Notes under the pieces: generated by a model
Told to the model about the DNA's origin: nothing
Seen by the model: the letters and a program-made list of their open reading frames with translations, nothing else
The model's database searches: none
From: Mnemiopsis leidyi
Taxonomy: Eukaryota > Ctenophora > Tentaculata > Lobata > Bolinopsidae
Assembly: GCA_000226015.1 (NCBI GenBank)
Contig: JH153618.1
Location: 20,839-84,838 of the forward strand
Direction: 5' to 3'
Length of the DNA stretch: 64,000 bases
Made by a program: the position numbers and the translations under genes
Part shown: one piece after another, positions 12,348 through 23,815 of the stretch
Numbering within the stretch: position 1 is the first letter of the stretch
How the letters are laid out: each line of letters opens with the position of its first letter

Positions 12348-14286
12348 GCATGATAACCCGATCTGAAGTGGTGCTGAAACGATGAACTTTTTGGAACCAG
12401 AAAGAGAACTGGTATTGATAAACAGATTTACATGTCTCGAGGACTTGAAAAAGCGTGAAAATTTCGTGATAGATCTGTTAAGTTTATTTTCAAAAATATG
12501 ATTGTATTTGGTGCACGCTTTAATTGTCCAAGTCAGATCAAGCTAGCAATTTACGGTGCACCAAGGTATTTGACGTGGATAATGAGGACGAAATGTTAGT
12601 CTCCGATTAGAGATGCATTATTTTTACTTAACTAAAAACATGTGCCAGATTGGCAAGAAAGTTAACGGTTTATTGATTCGTCTGTGATTCAGTTGTCTGT
12701 GACGATACGCTCCTTTATTCGAATAATATAAAGCTCCGCTTGGACGTGGGAAACAAAAACAATTTATGTTTAATCTTAAATTATATATATCCCGTCATGT
12801 GAGCTATGGAAAATCGTCTAAAATCTTGTCGGAAAGTTTTACAGCTTCATAACCTGAATGCTGGCTGGTAATTCTAGGATGAATGTGTTCTGATGAAGTC
12901 TTGATTGTAATTACAGCTAATAGATTAGAATTATTTGATTACAAGTTTTCGTTTAGAACCGATGATTGGTCTACAGTTTTCGCAGATTTAAGAGTTATGT
13001 TATCATTAAATAATCCCTGAAACCGCCCGCAATTTGATTCACTTTGAGAGTGAAGCTAACGAGGGCCAGCAAGGTGTTTAGATATTTGATTCCCAAAAAT
13101 TGCCATCATACAGATTTATTTTGTGAATTGCAGGTGTACTTTTATTATTCTTATCGTTTTAATCCCTTAATCTGCTACCTCTTTCTGACTTCCAGTCCCA
13201 GACAATGTATTATTTTCAAAAATAGACAAGAAATAATCTACGATTTTTTGTGTAAAAATAAAGAAATTTTATAATAAATCAATCTCAATCTACTGTCAAA
13301 GATAGCCAAACATAAAGGATTTCATAAACGTTTTTGGTGGTGAAGATTTTCACATTTTTACAGAATTCACTTGCAGAAGACCATATTTACAGATTTGATA
13401 CAATTTTAGACTTCACAATAATATCAATAAGTATATGATTAACTCTATAAATAATTATATGTCTACCAGCACGGCTGATGCTTACTGTCCACAAAATTAT
13501 CTTACCCTTAGCAAAAATACCATGGATTGAAGCTGACATTTTCTCCGGGTTTCGGACTGTGTGACAGTGTCACATAGGCCGGATTTGTGGTAATTGCAGC
13601 ATGGAGGCAATCAACCATTTTCTTTCTTCCTGAAAATGTAGACGGTCATCCTTCAGTTTTGTAATGTCTATTGCAATTTTTATCACACAGATCTGCTACA
13701 ATTACCGAAGCTACTCAAATGGTGATCATACACAACGTCCTATGGTGCTCACATATTACTCGGATGGTATTATTAACATTACACCTACCTTCTTATTTCC
13801 CGGTCTGTAGAGTTGTTGAAAGTAAGACCAGTTGAACGGAAGTTTTTTGGTTGGAGTACGTGTTAGAAACCCGAGCTTAGGTAAAGATTAGCCATTCCGT
13901 GTCCTTTATTCTCTGAAAGCCCTGAGGGTATTGATTTAATAAATTGAACAATTCAAAGTTAATATTACATATGGGTTAAAGGTTTGAAATTGTTCGGTAT
14001 GAATTATGAAATTTGAAGGGTTGAATTTCTGTAACTTAAGATTTAAATGTATTGATTAATGCTTACCTACAAATAAGATATCGTATTTCCCATCTGTAAC
14101 TATCTAATAAGTTGTAAACTGGATCGTTTCAGCTTCGTCTCTACTTCACCTTTCGTGTTCGTTTCTTTCTCGACTTCTAATCTGAAATTGATACCGATTA
14201 AGATTTTGTCACAAGAATCTGGTAGATTTTGGCGGCAACATCTCCCGCCAACTATTTAGGGCGTTTTCAGAACCAAGGGTTTGTTG
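12348..14286. other. Non-coding tract with one possible small exon
   Basis: 3' flank of the plus-strand helical-protein gene. AT-rich. A minus-strand stretch at 13508-13629 reads open after a good acceptor (CATTTTCAG) for about 40 codons (includes PAYVTLSHSPKPGENVSF), but I could not link it in phase to another exon. Everything else looks non-coding. Confidence 0.4.
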
Positions 14287-14466
14287 CTAAGTTCCCGCCC
14301 AAAATAATGAGTCGCAGTGCAAGGTTCCCGCCGCTTCTTTAGTGCTGCTTTGTGATGATATAATGAAGCAACGAGGATAGAGCATTTCCTGCAATCTTGT
14401 GCTATAATTAGTTGTGTAAGCAACCCTGCATGCACCCGACGGCCGATGGTTTGAATTGGGCGGGAA
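14243..14466. promoter_or_regulatory. Cluster of E2F-like words
   Basis: TCCCGCC at 14243, TTCCCGCC at 14292 and 14325, and GGCGGGAA at 14459 lie within 224 bp. TTCCCGCC fits the E2F/DP consensus. They overlap the doubtful second exon of the basic-protein gene, so either that exon is wrong and this is a promoter, or the words are chance. Confidence 0.35.
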
Positions 14467-15372
14467 AGCAGTCCAGGTGGTGGCAGTTTCCGGGTTTGGG
14501 GAGGCTTGTTGTAGTATTGGAACACTCCTACTTTTAGGTAAACACTGGATTGTGGTTACTATAAGCGCCAAGCTGGGGTATTTGTGCAATGTGCACTGCC
14601 TTGCCAAACTTCCTAACAATAATATCCGGCCCAGAATTGCAATGTTTTTGTTTGCTAAAGTCAAGGTTCGTTTGCTGATGCAGTAGAAAAGCATAAGTCA
14701 CTTTTTTGTGCACCGTATCGAGTTTTATACGAGGCTGGGTGAAGAGACTTTGGAAAAATAAAATCATATTTTTGGATATAGTTGATAAGCAATTTAAGCT
14801 AACCTTGAGTTGAGAGGGTTGTCGGGGAGCCTGCCCAGAAAACACAGTTTAACGGCGAGATTGTGCGGACTAGCTGCGGCTTTAGCCGGGGAATCTGGAG
14901 TAAAAAGTTTGTAGCCGGATGTGAAAGAAGGCAGGTGCTTTTTCCAGCTCCTCTTTATCTTCAAAGGGGGAGGAGTGTTCATCTGTCCAACTTCTACTTC
15001 TGTCTTCATTGAGACCAGCGAGACGTGAGAGTCGCTGTTTGCTTTTTCAAGAGGAGACAATTCTGGGGGTATTAACGGTGCCGAGTCTAAAAGTAATTCT
15101 TCTTTCGTGCTTCCCTTCGCCTCGTTGAAGACTTTGATCAAGTTTATGGCTCTTGCTTTGGACTTCTTCTTAGGTACTGCCTGAACTTTTGATCTGGTTC
15201 GTTTAGGGGAGACAAAACTGTCCTTGCGTTCCCTTGGTGATATGATGTCACTCCGTCTTGCCTTGTCCGGAGTTTTCGATCGTAGAACTGGAGGGAGCTT
15301 CTTGTGTTTGGGCGACTTTTCAAGAGGGTTCAGCTTGTCAATTACAGAATCGCGGGTCACTTTAATTCTCAT
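14287..15372 (-). CDS. Basic, S/TP-rich nuclear-type protein
   Basis: The main exon is 14804-15372 (ATG 15370-15372), giving 189 residues that are Lys/Arg-rich with many Ser/Thr-Pro sites typical of CDK targets (EKSPKHKK, SKTPDK, ISPRER, VSPKR, LSPLEK, TPPP, TPDSP) and possible nuclear localisation clusters (PKKKSK, SPKRTR). There is no membrane segment if this start is used. An in-frame TTG/ATG-containing extension to 15495 would add a hydrophobic stretch, but it would place the promoter elements inside the coding region. A second exon, 14287-14530, matches in phase (donor after TCAAG, acceptor AAAAG) and ends with a stop, but its composition is less protein-like and it overlaps E2F-like motifs, so it is uncertain. 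The family is not recognised. A cell-cycle or chromatin role is inference from the Ser/Thr-Pro sites and the promoter. Confidence 0.6.
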
Positions 15373-15660
15373 CTTGTGGAGGTGACGGCTGAGATAGCGA
15401 CAAACAGAGCAAAGCAAGAGCAACACACACTGAAATAAGAGCACCCGCCCAGCCCGCCACTTCTTCAAACCAATATCCTCTTTGTGTTGGACCAATAACA
15501 GTTGCGCGGGCTAAACAACCGACCAATCACAGTTGAGCAGCGGTTTCCTACACAACAGGGTTGAAGTCACGTGGTGTCACGCGCGCACGTGCGAATCACG
15601 TGATCATTGTTTCGGTCACGTGACCACATCCGGCGGAGGTTGCTGGTCCAAGTAATGGTG
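15373..15660 (-). promoter_or_regulatory. CCAAT / CHR-like / E-box promoter
   Basis: Upstream of the basic-protein ATG are three CCAAT boxes (plus-strand ACCAAT at 15469, 15491 and 15522; spacings 22 and 31 bp). A CHR-like TTTGAA (sense strand) at 15464-15469 overlaps the first one by one base. Further up are four CACGTG E-boxes at 15568, 15586, 15597 and 15617. NF-Y sites spaced about 30 bp next to a CHR are the known layout of G2/M genes in animals. A GCAG|GTAAGC donor-like word at 15714-15723 on the plus strand leaves room for a divergent transcript. Confidence 0.55.
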
Positions 15661-16434
15661 GGTAGTAAGGGGAAGTGAGTGGGGTGCACCTCATGACTCG
15701 CGTTAAGCTGTAAGCAGGTAAGCTATTATCTAGTCCTCACTTCTCTACTCCTTATCAATCTTCTCCAATTTCAAATCCGTGATTTGAGTAGGATACTTTT
15801 TGCTTCAATTCCAAATTTAGATAAAAATAAATTCAATCACACGTAGACACTAGACTGTTGGCCCAACCCTGTGAACATATCTTCGTTAACTTGAGCAACC
15901 ATTATTTTCCCTCCCAGAAGCTAGGCCCTTAAGTGGTTTTCTTTAACCATGATGAGAATTTTTGTCATGGTTATACCGGACTCTCGAAGCTTGAAGCTGA
16001 ACGGTAGACGGATATAATCTCGTCAAATTCAAAAGAATTTCCATTACTCTATAAAAGTAAAACAGATAGATTATCAGTTACATAACAAATTATAAATAAG
16101 TCACTATAAATCGACACAGTACAAAACGTTGTAAATATGCAATTGCATATAAAATATCAAAAATATTAAAGTTAAGACTGCAAATGACTATAAACTTACA
16201 CGCTTTTTAGTTATCAATAAAAGTAGACTTGGTTCATTGTATCTAAAGCAACGAAACTGAAAGCTTTGCTAAAATTGTAAGGTGGCACAAATTAATTAAA
16301 TATTAGTCAAGGTTTTAATAAATTCGATGCGGCTAGTTCAAATTGCTTTATCACGATACGGCAAACATAATTAAATTAAGCATAAAATTATGGCAGTGAC
16401 ATAGAACTCCTTTTTCTGAGTTAAACAAAATCCT
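15661..16434. other. Intergenic, 3' flank of the dispanin gene
   Basis: AT-rich sequence with no open exon on either strand. It lies between the E-box promoter and the 3' end of the dispanin gene. Confidence 0.5.
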
Positions 16435-19400
16435 TCAGTCTTTGTCTTTGAATTTGTTTAACAAAAGGAAGAATACCACCACGGTTAAAGAGACCCAGAA
16501 CACTCCAACTATAACAATAATGATAGAATATCTCTTTATTTTTCTGGCCAAACGTTCAGCTCCCAGAAAATTATCTCGATCTATCATATCGTCGACCTTG
16601 AAAGCCTGATAAAGCGACCAGTACCCACAAGGAGGACACATAATGCACGTCGTCAGAGCAATACAAAAATACTGCCTCAGCACTGCTTGATCCATCATGA
16701 ACTTGTGATGGGACCTGTCCATGGTGTTAGGTTGATGACTGGTGAGGGTGGGATGATGGTAGCTGGTCAGAGTAGGATGGTTGGAGAAAGCCGGGTCCGG
16801 ACGACCTGGGTGCGTGTATCCCGGGATGACTGGAGGTTGTATCTGAAGGAACCCTGCGTGAAGCTGGTGGTCTATCTCCTCCGACATGGTGGGCAGGTGG
16901 GCTGGGGGAGGGGAACCTGGACCTCTGTTCAGAGACAGGGTGTTCTGCTCGTAGGAACTGTACCCTGACGTGTCAGCTTGTCCAGGACTGCGACCCCTGG
17001 AGGGAGGCTGGGGAGGTTGTGGAGCTGTTCGTTGCGGGACGTATCTGATGAGTTGTCTCCGGGGGTAGTGTCCCACGTACTGCACGTGCTCCAAGTTCTC
17101 ATAGTTCTCCTTCGTCGGCCGCTTTCCTCCCGAGTTTGCTCGTGTCCTGGGAGGATGACCGGCGTCACTCATTCCTTGTTGATTTGAATCGTGCTGGCTT
17201 ACCACTTGAAGTTTCTGTGCTGATTGGCGATGGCTATTTGGGGTTTGTTGTTGAGTAAGGAGCTTGTATTGATGATTCATCCCATTAACTCCCATATGTA
17301 AGGGTCTAGGAGTGTAGAACTTTGAATTGTAGGGAGATATGATGACATTTTCATACGGTTCTGTCTGACCCGAGTACGTGATCTGATTCTCGCTGTCTTC
17401 AGAGTGGTGGAGTTCAGAAACTGACTGCTTCTTTTTCGGTATAAAGAGTGGGCTCTCTACCATCTTTCGTTGTCTGCGGAAATTAAGAGTCAGACTGAAT
17501 CGTCAAGCGAATAGTTTAAACAGCAAAGGCAAATTTACCCCCTGGTAATCCGCCGTATACAATATTAAGCAGTAATACATGGTCAGTGTTCATTAGTCTA
17601 GAGGATAAATTATTAAATTCTAACCTGTCAACTTCATGAAATTACCAGAATTAGGGTTAATGACCTATTTAATTACCAGATATTTTGATCCTTTGATCGG
17701 AACCCAGTCATGAGTTATATACCTACAACTAGAATCACTAAATGGTAGCGACGGCAAATATACTTATAGATACGAAATTCGTTCAAATTTGGCCAACAAA
17801 AAGCTACAAATACTGAAGATAAAGCAACTAAATCACTAAAATAAATACTAGAAGTATGGTATGGTAGTAGCTGCTAATAGTAGTAGCTGAAATAATAGGA
17901 AGACAAAACCCTGATAATCCTACCTTTTCTTGGGATGCTTCTTGTCGAAGATGCCCTCGCAGTCTTTAATCCTAGTGAGGATAGGAGATCCGAGTACCAG
18001 TCTGATAGCGGGGTTTTCTTGCTGCTGATCACTGTCGTCCGCACCATCCTTCAACAACATTTCTGAAATGTTTACTCGATTTGGTTTGTTTGGTCAACGA
18101 TCATGCACTACGTTGGTTTTTGACGGATATTTATATTTTGACTGATGACGATCAGCATTATTGCAAAGTTTTGACAAATTAAGGTACTCAGTTTCTGCTT
18201 TTTATAACACGTACAATGTCTAAAAATCTGTTTTAGAGTGTCATAGTGTCTAAAAATTGCTGTGATGTCGAACAAAAAGCAGAGAAAATTTTATAGCAGA
18301 GCAACCTTTCATCGAATAGCGAACTACAAAGTTGAGTTCAAATAATTTCTCATTCGACCATCTTACTCATGTACGTTCTTATTCTTTAGTGGTCCTAGAG
18401 ACACTCCAGGAGCATATCAGATGTGTTCTAAATACAGATCTAGCCACTTACTACTGGCCAGAAAAACAAGTACACCAGAGTTCAAACTTAAGCCATGGGC
18501 AGACATGCATACTTAAAGTTAAACTAGCGGAGCACATAATTAGCTTGGAAAATGAGTGAAAGCAGCAGGTCAAACAGCTGGCATGGCAGCTCGGTAAGGC
18601 AAGGTAACAGCTGAGTAGGACACAATGAAGAAGCAAAGTGTGGTTACCACCTTGAGTAGTAGGAAGCTACCGTCTAGACATAGCTGTATTTGTACAATCA
18701 CCGCAATTCTACCGTACAACCGTACCCAGCCGCCTTCTACCGCCAACTCTAACCTGATTTTTTCTGCAACCACAACTTCTTCATTGTTATGTCATATTTA
18801 TGCTGATATCAGCACTTGTGTATCATGATGCTGTGCCATGCCTGATTTTATCAGTTCTGCTCTTTATAGATATCATAATCATGCATGTTGGAGCAATTTA
18901 TCACAATGGAAACCTTTCCACTTTCCATTGTGCAAGCTGACAGCAAAATGGTTATCCCAATGATTACCATAGCACATAGTGGTCATCATCGTAGTTACAC
19001 ATTGCAGATTTAATGGTGGATACCGTATTGGTAACCATGCTAGTTTTCATATTAGTTCCGTATTGGTAACCAATGTGGTTGATGGTATCACCACTCTGGT
19101 TAACACTTTGGTAATGGTATCAACCACTCTGGTAACTAATATGAAAACTACCATGGTTAGTATGGTAGTTTTCATTTTAGTTACCAGAGTGGTTGATATC
19201 ATTACCAAAGTGTTAACCAGAGTGGTGACCATGGTGATTACCATCAACCGCATTGGTCACCACGGTGGCGATCTTAAACCATGGTCACCATGGTTACCAG
19301 AGTACAAGGAGTAACTAGTCTACAATGGTTTAAACTGCAGTTTTGAAGACTGCAGATTTTATGGTCAAACATGGACAAGATGAAAAAGTACAATCGGCTG

Positions 19401-20033
19401 GCTTTTTTTTGTTTAAATAGAAATATCAAAAAAGGTGCACATCTATTCCCAAATTAAGAATCAAACGTTGTAATGTATTGATAGGTAGTAAGTACTAGTA
19501 ACAGTTCTAGTAGTAAGTAGTCAAGTAGAGTCGAAAGAAAATCCACTAGACGAATAAAATTGAATAATGTCGAATTGTCAACTTTAGTCCGTTGAGGATG
19601 GTGCATGGTGCAAGGAGAACCAAGCCCACGCACATACCAGCCTCTAACGGACAATGACTAGAGTAGGTACAGCCGTTCTTATCTCACTCACCTAGCAGTC
19701 TTTTCGTCCCTGACGTAACCTGACATTTCTCCTAAATGAACGTTTAGTTTCTGTTAGTTGTGACAGTAAATAGGATATCCGTTTTGGGCGAGAAATCTTG
19801 CTGGTCGGTTGTTGGGATGAACAAAATGACAAATTGAACGGTGCTGGTCGTCGGAAATAGGACGAATGCAATCAAGAAGTGCCAATACTATGAAAAGTGC
19901 ATATTTCGGTATAAATAAGGGTGCGTTAATCTTAACGATAAGTCGGAATGAAGGGAACGATTACCAGGAAAGAGTAACTTCATTACTTCACTGTATTCGG
20001 GATATAAAACTCACTTAGAGCCCCTGGCTTCAT
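16435..20033 (-). CDS. Proline/glutamine-rich dispanin (CD225/IFITM-related) membrane protein
   Basis: Three exons agree in phase: 20015-20033 (ATG, MKPGAL), 17924-18062 and 16435-17473, totalling 399 codons with the stop. The first about 310 residues are disordered and rich in Pro, Gln, His and Ser, with several Tyr motifs (EPYENV, KENYENLEHV). The last about 80 carry the CD225/dispanin pattern: a first hydrophobic segment (FCIALTTCIMCPPCGYWSLY), a conserved loop (GAERLARKIKRYS) and a second segment (IIIVIVGVFWVSLTVVVFF) before a short lysine-rich end. CD225 proteins include IFITMs, PRRTs and SynDIG1; a long proline-rich N-terminus is closer to the PRRT/SynDIG type. A stretch at about 19.69-19.73 kb also looks like a small exon but does not fit in phase, so it may be alternative or spurious. 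Confidence 0.82.
19060..19262. repeat. Long imperfect inverted repeat (hairpin of about 200 bp)
   Basis: Two arms of about 90-100 bp face each other around 19158 (ACTACCAT 19147-19154 against ATGGTAGT 19162-19169). Matches continue outward through ACACTTTGGTAATGGTATCA and TGATATCATTACCAAAGTGT to GGTTGATGGTA/TACCATCAACC. The six-base words GGTAAC/GTTACC recur within each arm, so both strands read almost the same. It sits in the first intron of the dispanin gene. Confidence 0.85.
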
Positions 20034-21905
20034 TTTCTCCCTCTTTCACCTTAAACAAGGTAGAGAAACTAACTAAAAATAGCAGTTACTGTTGAAAAAA
20101 ATAAGAAATTTGTCATGATCCGCACATCTTGAGGCTCAGAAGTGGGTTGTAAATTTGTCTACAGTTTGTCGCAATAAGGGGTTTAGCTGTCTCGTCACGC
20201 CGTCTTGGCTTCCCTCGAATTGAAACTTTATAGCTGCAGACCGAGTTTAAACCCAATCGAGGCTACACCCGCTAAATAGCCACAAAATTTGTTTAAAGTT
20301 CTTGAAACTAAAAGACAGCTAGACTTAAATCACCGGTCAGACAGGAAGTGGCAACCGTGAGAGTTGAGAAGATAATTGACTAGGCTTTTTGAAGAACTAG
20401 AAGTAGAGGTTATGTTAAATTCCTGATTTCTACTTACATAAAAGTATAATGTTATCATCATATTGCAGTGCATGCTCAAGCTATTTAATCAATATCGCTG
20501 GATTAAAACACAAGCTACTAGTACTACTCATCATGGCATTGAGATATAAGTTAGCCAGAAATGCTGGCCCAAGCAAAACCAAAGTTGGTTTTATAAAATA
20601 GTCCTGGAGTAACAACACAAGAAACAAAAAAGAACGGTCGCAATTTCAGTTATACAATCCACAGTTACTGGGATAGTTAAAGGGTTACCGTTGCGGTTAC
20701 AGATTTAAACGGAAAGGGTACACTAAACAGAGTTCTAGCCAGGGTTTGGACAAAGTCGCTACATGGCAGTTGAAGTTTATCCTCCTAACCTCCAGCAATA
20801 AGTTTGACAACGAAACAAGCTTCTAGCAAGCAGGATCCTGATGACGTTTTTAATCCCCTTTATATCACACTGTAACTAAAGCAGGATTCCGCGTGAACCA
20901 CTAGATCTCTTTATCACAATTTGTCGAAACTACGTCACTATACAAATACAATATACACACATCCCAGAAAAACAAAAGGGTTGACAAATTGAGCTCACAC
21001 AGAAACGTGGCTAAACAGAAGGGCAGACTACAGAGAATGAGGTGTATTGAGAGTGTACCCGAGCTGTAGGTACACCGATACAGTCCCATGTATACTCCGT
21101 CACCAGACTCCTCAGTCAGCCCAGGAAAACTTTGTCAGCTCAAGTCACGTGACTGCTACCCTGTCTTCTCATTGGTGGAGCCGGGGGAAATTGCTACATC
21201 GCTATCAGCACGGCCAGGATTTCTGGCGTTCTACGTTTTAGAGCATAGAGACATGGGAAATAGGCCGAGAGAAATTAGAAAAAAAATCATTTGAATAAGG
21301 TGGAATATCCGAGACTATATAGCGATAGGATCGAGGTGGGAGGAGATCGAGGTTTTTGCTAGACATAAGACAAGGACGGACAGATTAGGCCCGGGACGCC
21401 AGGAACCGTTTATTAACACCGACTATCATGGGCTTGTGTTCCGGGTAACCTCTACTGCCTGCCTACTTACACACTTTAGACCGGTTCTGTACATGATAAA
21501 ATGATGTAATGGATACAGTTAGAGAATGATAGAGCTACAACTATAAGATAAGAAGTGCAGTGTACCTTATTCTATAGATGCAGGTATATAGCAGTATGCA
21601 TATAATAAATCTTCGTGGGTTTATTTGGCGGGTATAAACGAACAACTCAGCTGCTCTCTAAAGTCTAGAAGTAGACAGCTGCTGTAAATCGTGAGACGCG
21701 ACACACTGGCTGTACCGTGGCAAATATTTGACCTGTATCTATAGCAAGATGCTGATAAGGATAAATATTTCAGATTCTTGATGATCGGATGTGAACAGTG
21801 ATTATTTATACAATTTGATTTAGTCTAAAGGCGTGCATATAGCCGCAGGTTATTACTCTTGCAATGGGTATAAATGGGGGACTAACACCGTTGGACTAAC
21901 ACCAG

Positions 21906-21950
21906 TTACTTATCGTAAGTCTGTTAGTCTAGCAGACTTACGATAAGTAA
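21906..21950. repeat. Perfect 18-bp inverted repeat with 9-nt loop
   Basis: Arms TTACTTATCGTAAGTCTG (21906-21923) and its exact complement (21933-21950), with loop TTAGTCTAG. It is in an AT-rich intergenic tract. Confidence 0.9.
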
Positions 21951-23760
21951 ACTAGGCAAGTACAATACTTGTATCCACTTCATTCTTTTTTTAATTGCCA
22001 AACGTGCGTCAAGCGCTGCATCACATTTACACAAAACCATCTTTATGTACTAGCAATTTTTTATTTTTTCATATAATGGCTATGCTTATTTATCGTTTAT
22101 CAACATGACACATGCCTATATTATACTAGGTTGTATATAGTTGTACATTGTAGACTTAACCTCTGAATTCCCCAAAAACTTCAATTTTTGTGAGAAATCT
22201 GCACTTTAACTTCTGGATTTAGTTTTTTGTCACAAAGTTCTTAATCTCAGTTCATCTTCAAGTCGTGTTGCTGCGGTCAGAAACGAACAGGCAGGATATG
22301 ATAGCCAAACTGTCAAGATGAATCTTTAAACATATAGACCGGCAACTGAAGTGAAGAAAGTAATGTCGACTTAATAAATCGACGAAACTTCTCTTTTAGT
22401 TTTAAGATTTTGAAGGCAAACCACAAACATTTTGTAATCAAATAAAACGTTAAATTTAAAAGAAATGGAGTCCCTGGGCCTGAGAAAATGACGAAATAAG
22501 ACTCGCCCATAATAGTGTTAGGTGTTGAAGCCGGTCTGCGATAAAAAGTCTACGGTCTTATCTCTCAGTTTTGAAGACGTTCTGTCACAAACCAGAGTGG
22601 CCAAGTCAGAAGATGGAACCCTTACTAGAAACTTCTTCTCTTCTTTTGACCGTCAGTAAACTCTTATCTCTAATTACTAATTAGTTGCAGAAAACATCCC
22701 GGCTTTCAACGAGGTAAAAAATGTTGTCCTGAGATTTGAGAACTGAGGAGAAGCCTAATTACACTTACATGAGTAACAATTATTTTTCTCTTAAAGTCTT
22801 AGATATTCTTCTGTAACTCATCATGTGTTGCCGGGCTCAGCGCACCTCTTTCTTCGCTCCACCGGGAGGATCCAAGCAAATCATGTAAAAAATTGAAGGT
22901 AGGCGCAAAATGTAATTGTAAAAGTGATTAAATGAGGCACTATTGTAAGCAAGAGTGATCAGGAGAAGCAAGAGTGATCAGGAGATGACAAAAAGCGTAA
23001 GACGATCGACCTGGACTTCACTTATGAGGCAACTGTTTTTAGTTAGGCTATCCACATAACTTAGTGTTAGACTGGATGCTCGGAAAATGACAATCGAATA
23101 TGTACTGTAAAACTACATTATGTACAGCATTTACAAATCTCGATTAAATTACAATGATCTGTTGATAATGATGGACAAAACAGTAACTAAGGCAACTATG
23201 TGGACGGGTGCAGCTCGCCGGCACACGAATTAGCACCCCACTAACACGATGATGTCAATTGAAGGAGAGAAGCGACTGGTTTGTGGTTCCGGACCACTTC
23301 CAGGAGTTGGGTTTCAACCCGCATATTAATTGCAACGTTTGAAATGGGTCGGATTGTGAATTAACGATTTCGGCAATTAAGCATATCCGAAACCATGAAC
23401 ATAAAAACACATAGCAAGTGCAGCAATCCTGTATCGGATTTCAGGGGAGCGACACGTGACGAATGCTTAATCCCGGGCGTTGTCTGGAACTATACCTAGT
23501 AGATAGGAAGCAGTGAGAGCGATAAACGAAGCCCTGCAGAGCCGGGAAAGACGCCAGGAAAACCCAAAACTTCCAAATAACTAGGTTCAAGGGTCTAGTA
23601 GCCCGGAGGAGAACTTGTAGTTATATGGAGGAGGAGAAACCTCACTGAACTCTTCTTAACTGGTGGAGATCAAGGAGACAGCAAAGTTGCAGCAGTAGAA
23701 TGCATGTTGCACCGTGCTAGTGCTAGTGCTATCGAACACATTATCATCGCAGAAAAGGCT

Positions 23761-23815
23761 TCTAAGTACTGGTAGTACTACTGGTAGTACTACTGGTAGT
23801 ACTAGTACTGCAATG
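23761..23815. repeat. Short GGTAGTACTACT array
   Basis: Tandem 12-bp units of GGTAGTACTACT, itself made of near-palindromic AGTACT words. Confidence 0.8.

Noticed and set aside
19047-19314. Similar open frames on both strands with TTLVTNMKTT-like peptides
   Set aside because: They come from the long inverted repeat and its internal repeats, not from a gene.
19692-19729. Extra dispanin exon (MSGYVRDEKTA frame)
   Set aside because: Has splice-like ends but cannot join the 17924-18062 exon in the ATG-compatible frame; direct joining of 20015-20033 works without it.
21047-21294. Two overlapping plus-strand frames near the 21.1-kb E-box/CCAAT pair
   Set aside because: Low-complexity, frame-shifted views of the same DNA; more likely promoter-type sequence than coding.
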